From positions 1 to 31,119 of IMG/VR virus record IMGVR_UViG_3300046536_000032: a DNA stretch of 31,119 bases; one strand, given 5' to 3'. The notes under the pieces are model-generated. The model was not told where the DNA came from. It was given only the letters and a program-made list of their open reading frames with translations, and made no database searches. Within the stretch, counting starts at the first letter, position 1; each line of letters starts with the position of its first letter. The DNA is from a virus. A program made the translations under genes and the position numbers. Shown piece after piece: positions 30,704 through 31,119 of this stretch.

Positions 30704-30744
30704 GACCCCCGCCTCCCCTAGATCACAGGGGGGAGGCGGGGGTC
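30704..30744. terminator. Perfect 15-bp GC-rich hairpin upstream of HNH gene
   Basis: GACCCCCGCCTCCCC at 30704-30718 pairs without mismatch with GGGGAGGCGGGGGTC at 30730-30744, with an 11-base loop. It lies between two leftward genes, so on the minus strand it follows the zinc-ribbon gene and precedes the HNH gene. No T run is present on either side. It may be a terminator, an RNA processing site or a protein-binding cruciform. Confidence 0.6.
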
Positions 30745-30754
30745 GGTTGTCCCG

Positions 30755-30797
30755 GACCCCAGGCCCTACCCGAGGGCAGGACCGGGGCCCGGGGGTC
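30755..30797. terminator. Second nested hairpin after the leftward zinc-ribbon gene
   Basis: GACCCC at 30755-30760 can pair with GGGGTC at 30792-30797, enclosing GCCCT (30763-30767) with AGGGC (30773-30777). It abuts the stop codon of the leftward gene, so it is well placed as its transcription terminator. Together with the neighbouring 15-bp hairpin it makes about 95 bases of almost continuous inverted repeats. Confidence 0.5.
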
Positions 30798-31119
30798 TAG
30801 ATACCTAGCTGCTTGTCCTCAGCCAGGCGTCGCTCTTCGTCCTCCGCGCGGTGTGTCTCGCAGAGGGTCTTCAGCCATTGGCGTGTGGCCTTGCACTCAC
30901 CCGGTTCTCCACACACCTCGCAGAGATGGAAGGACGCCTCCTCTGCCAGCGAGATCAGCTGGTGGAAGGAGTCGTAGGCTCCCGTCTCACCAGAGGTCTG
31001 GGCGTAGTACCGCAGCCCACCGAACTTCTCCTTGACCTGCTGGAGCTCGAACTCCGGGTCGATCTTGTTGAGATTCTCCTCCAGAGTCCGGATCAGCTCG
31101 TGCCAACCCTCACCGACGT
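30797..31119 (-). CDS. Conserved zinc-ribbon-type unknown protein (5' partial)
   Basis: The reading frame on the minus strand is open from the right end of the window to the TAG at complement 30799-30797, so about 106 C-terminal residues are seen and the start lies outside. The segment reads 'GWHELIRTLEENLNKIDPEF', 'LQQVKEKFGGLRYYAQTSG', then 'LISLAEEASFHLCEVCGEPG', 'WLKTLCETH' and an acidic/basic helical end. The pattern 'GW..li..L...l......f...qvKeKfGgLRyY........li..Ae..S...Ce.CG..g.......w..tlC..H' recurs in many phage accessory proteins. The Cys pair CEVC and the later C..H look like a zinc site. The function is unknown; it is probably an early or accessory gene. Confidence 0.75.
   Translation of the reverse strand, partial: VGEGWHELIRTLEENLNKIDPEFELQQVKEKFGGLRYYAQTSGETGAYDSFHQLISLAEEASFHLCEVCGEPGECKATRQWLKTLCETHRAEDEERRLAEDKQLGI

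Overview
The window is about 31 kb of a tailed double-stranded DNA phage genome: the late (virion) half of a long-tailed, siphovirus-type phage. The DNA is GC-rich with GC-rich third codon positions. Genes are packed with 1- or 4-base stop/start overlaps. The gene families (DUF6093-like head-tail stopper, MuF-like head protein, XkdF-like protease, CxxC-bearing frameshifted tail chaperone, tape measure with built-in peptidoglycan hydrolases) suggest a phage of a high-GC Gram-positive (actinobacterial) host. That host assignment is inference; no host gene is visible.

Layout. (1) 1-830: end of the lysis region, with the C-terminus of an M23 endolysin, a two-helix holin candidate and a small unknown beta-rich protein. 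(2) 802-9648: packaging and portal region, with terminase large subunit, portal, an 1168-residue unknown protein and a MuF-like minor head protein carrying a repeat linker and an unknown C-terminal domain. (3) 9671-15155: capsid assembly, with XkdF-like protease, two unknown proteins (one with a ParB-like GNHR motif), scaffold-like protein, capsid cement protein and major capsid protein. (4) 15220-18246: a post-capsid protein, two small tagged paralogs, head-tail adaptor, stopper, HK97 gp10-like protein and tail terminator. (5) 18250-29951: tail genes, with major tail protein, frameshifted tail assembly chaperones, a 1897-residue tape measure protein, distal tail protein, Gp80-like minor tail protein, LamG-like protein, hub/Tal-like protein and a last small tail protein. 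(6) 29952-31119: the late plus-strand operon meets leftward genes at a terminator region; an HNH endonuclease and a truncated zinc-ribbon protein lie on the minus strand, separated by strong hairpins.

The most unusual signal is a set of four proteins (10663-12021, 12021-12896, 15768-16070, 16070-16390) that share a short peptide of the form SAFGxDHG..ISK, plus one or more Gly/Ala-rich hydrophobic helices followed by an Arg/Lys tail. They sit in two pairs among the capsid genes. One pair separates an XkdF-like protease from the scaffold-like protein with which it is often fused or adjacent. I propose that they are virion-internal proteins carrying a shared capsid-targeting tag, perhaps ejected into or through the host membrane. 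One of them carries a ParB/sulfiredoxin-like fold. This is a hypothesis from sequence pattern alone.

Probable expression control seen in the sequence: hairpins directly after the major capsid gene and directly after the major tail gene, a CCCTTTC slippery site in the tail chaperone gene, and terminators at the convergent junction. I saw no convincing promoter, tRNA, CRISPR array or insertion sequence.
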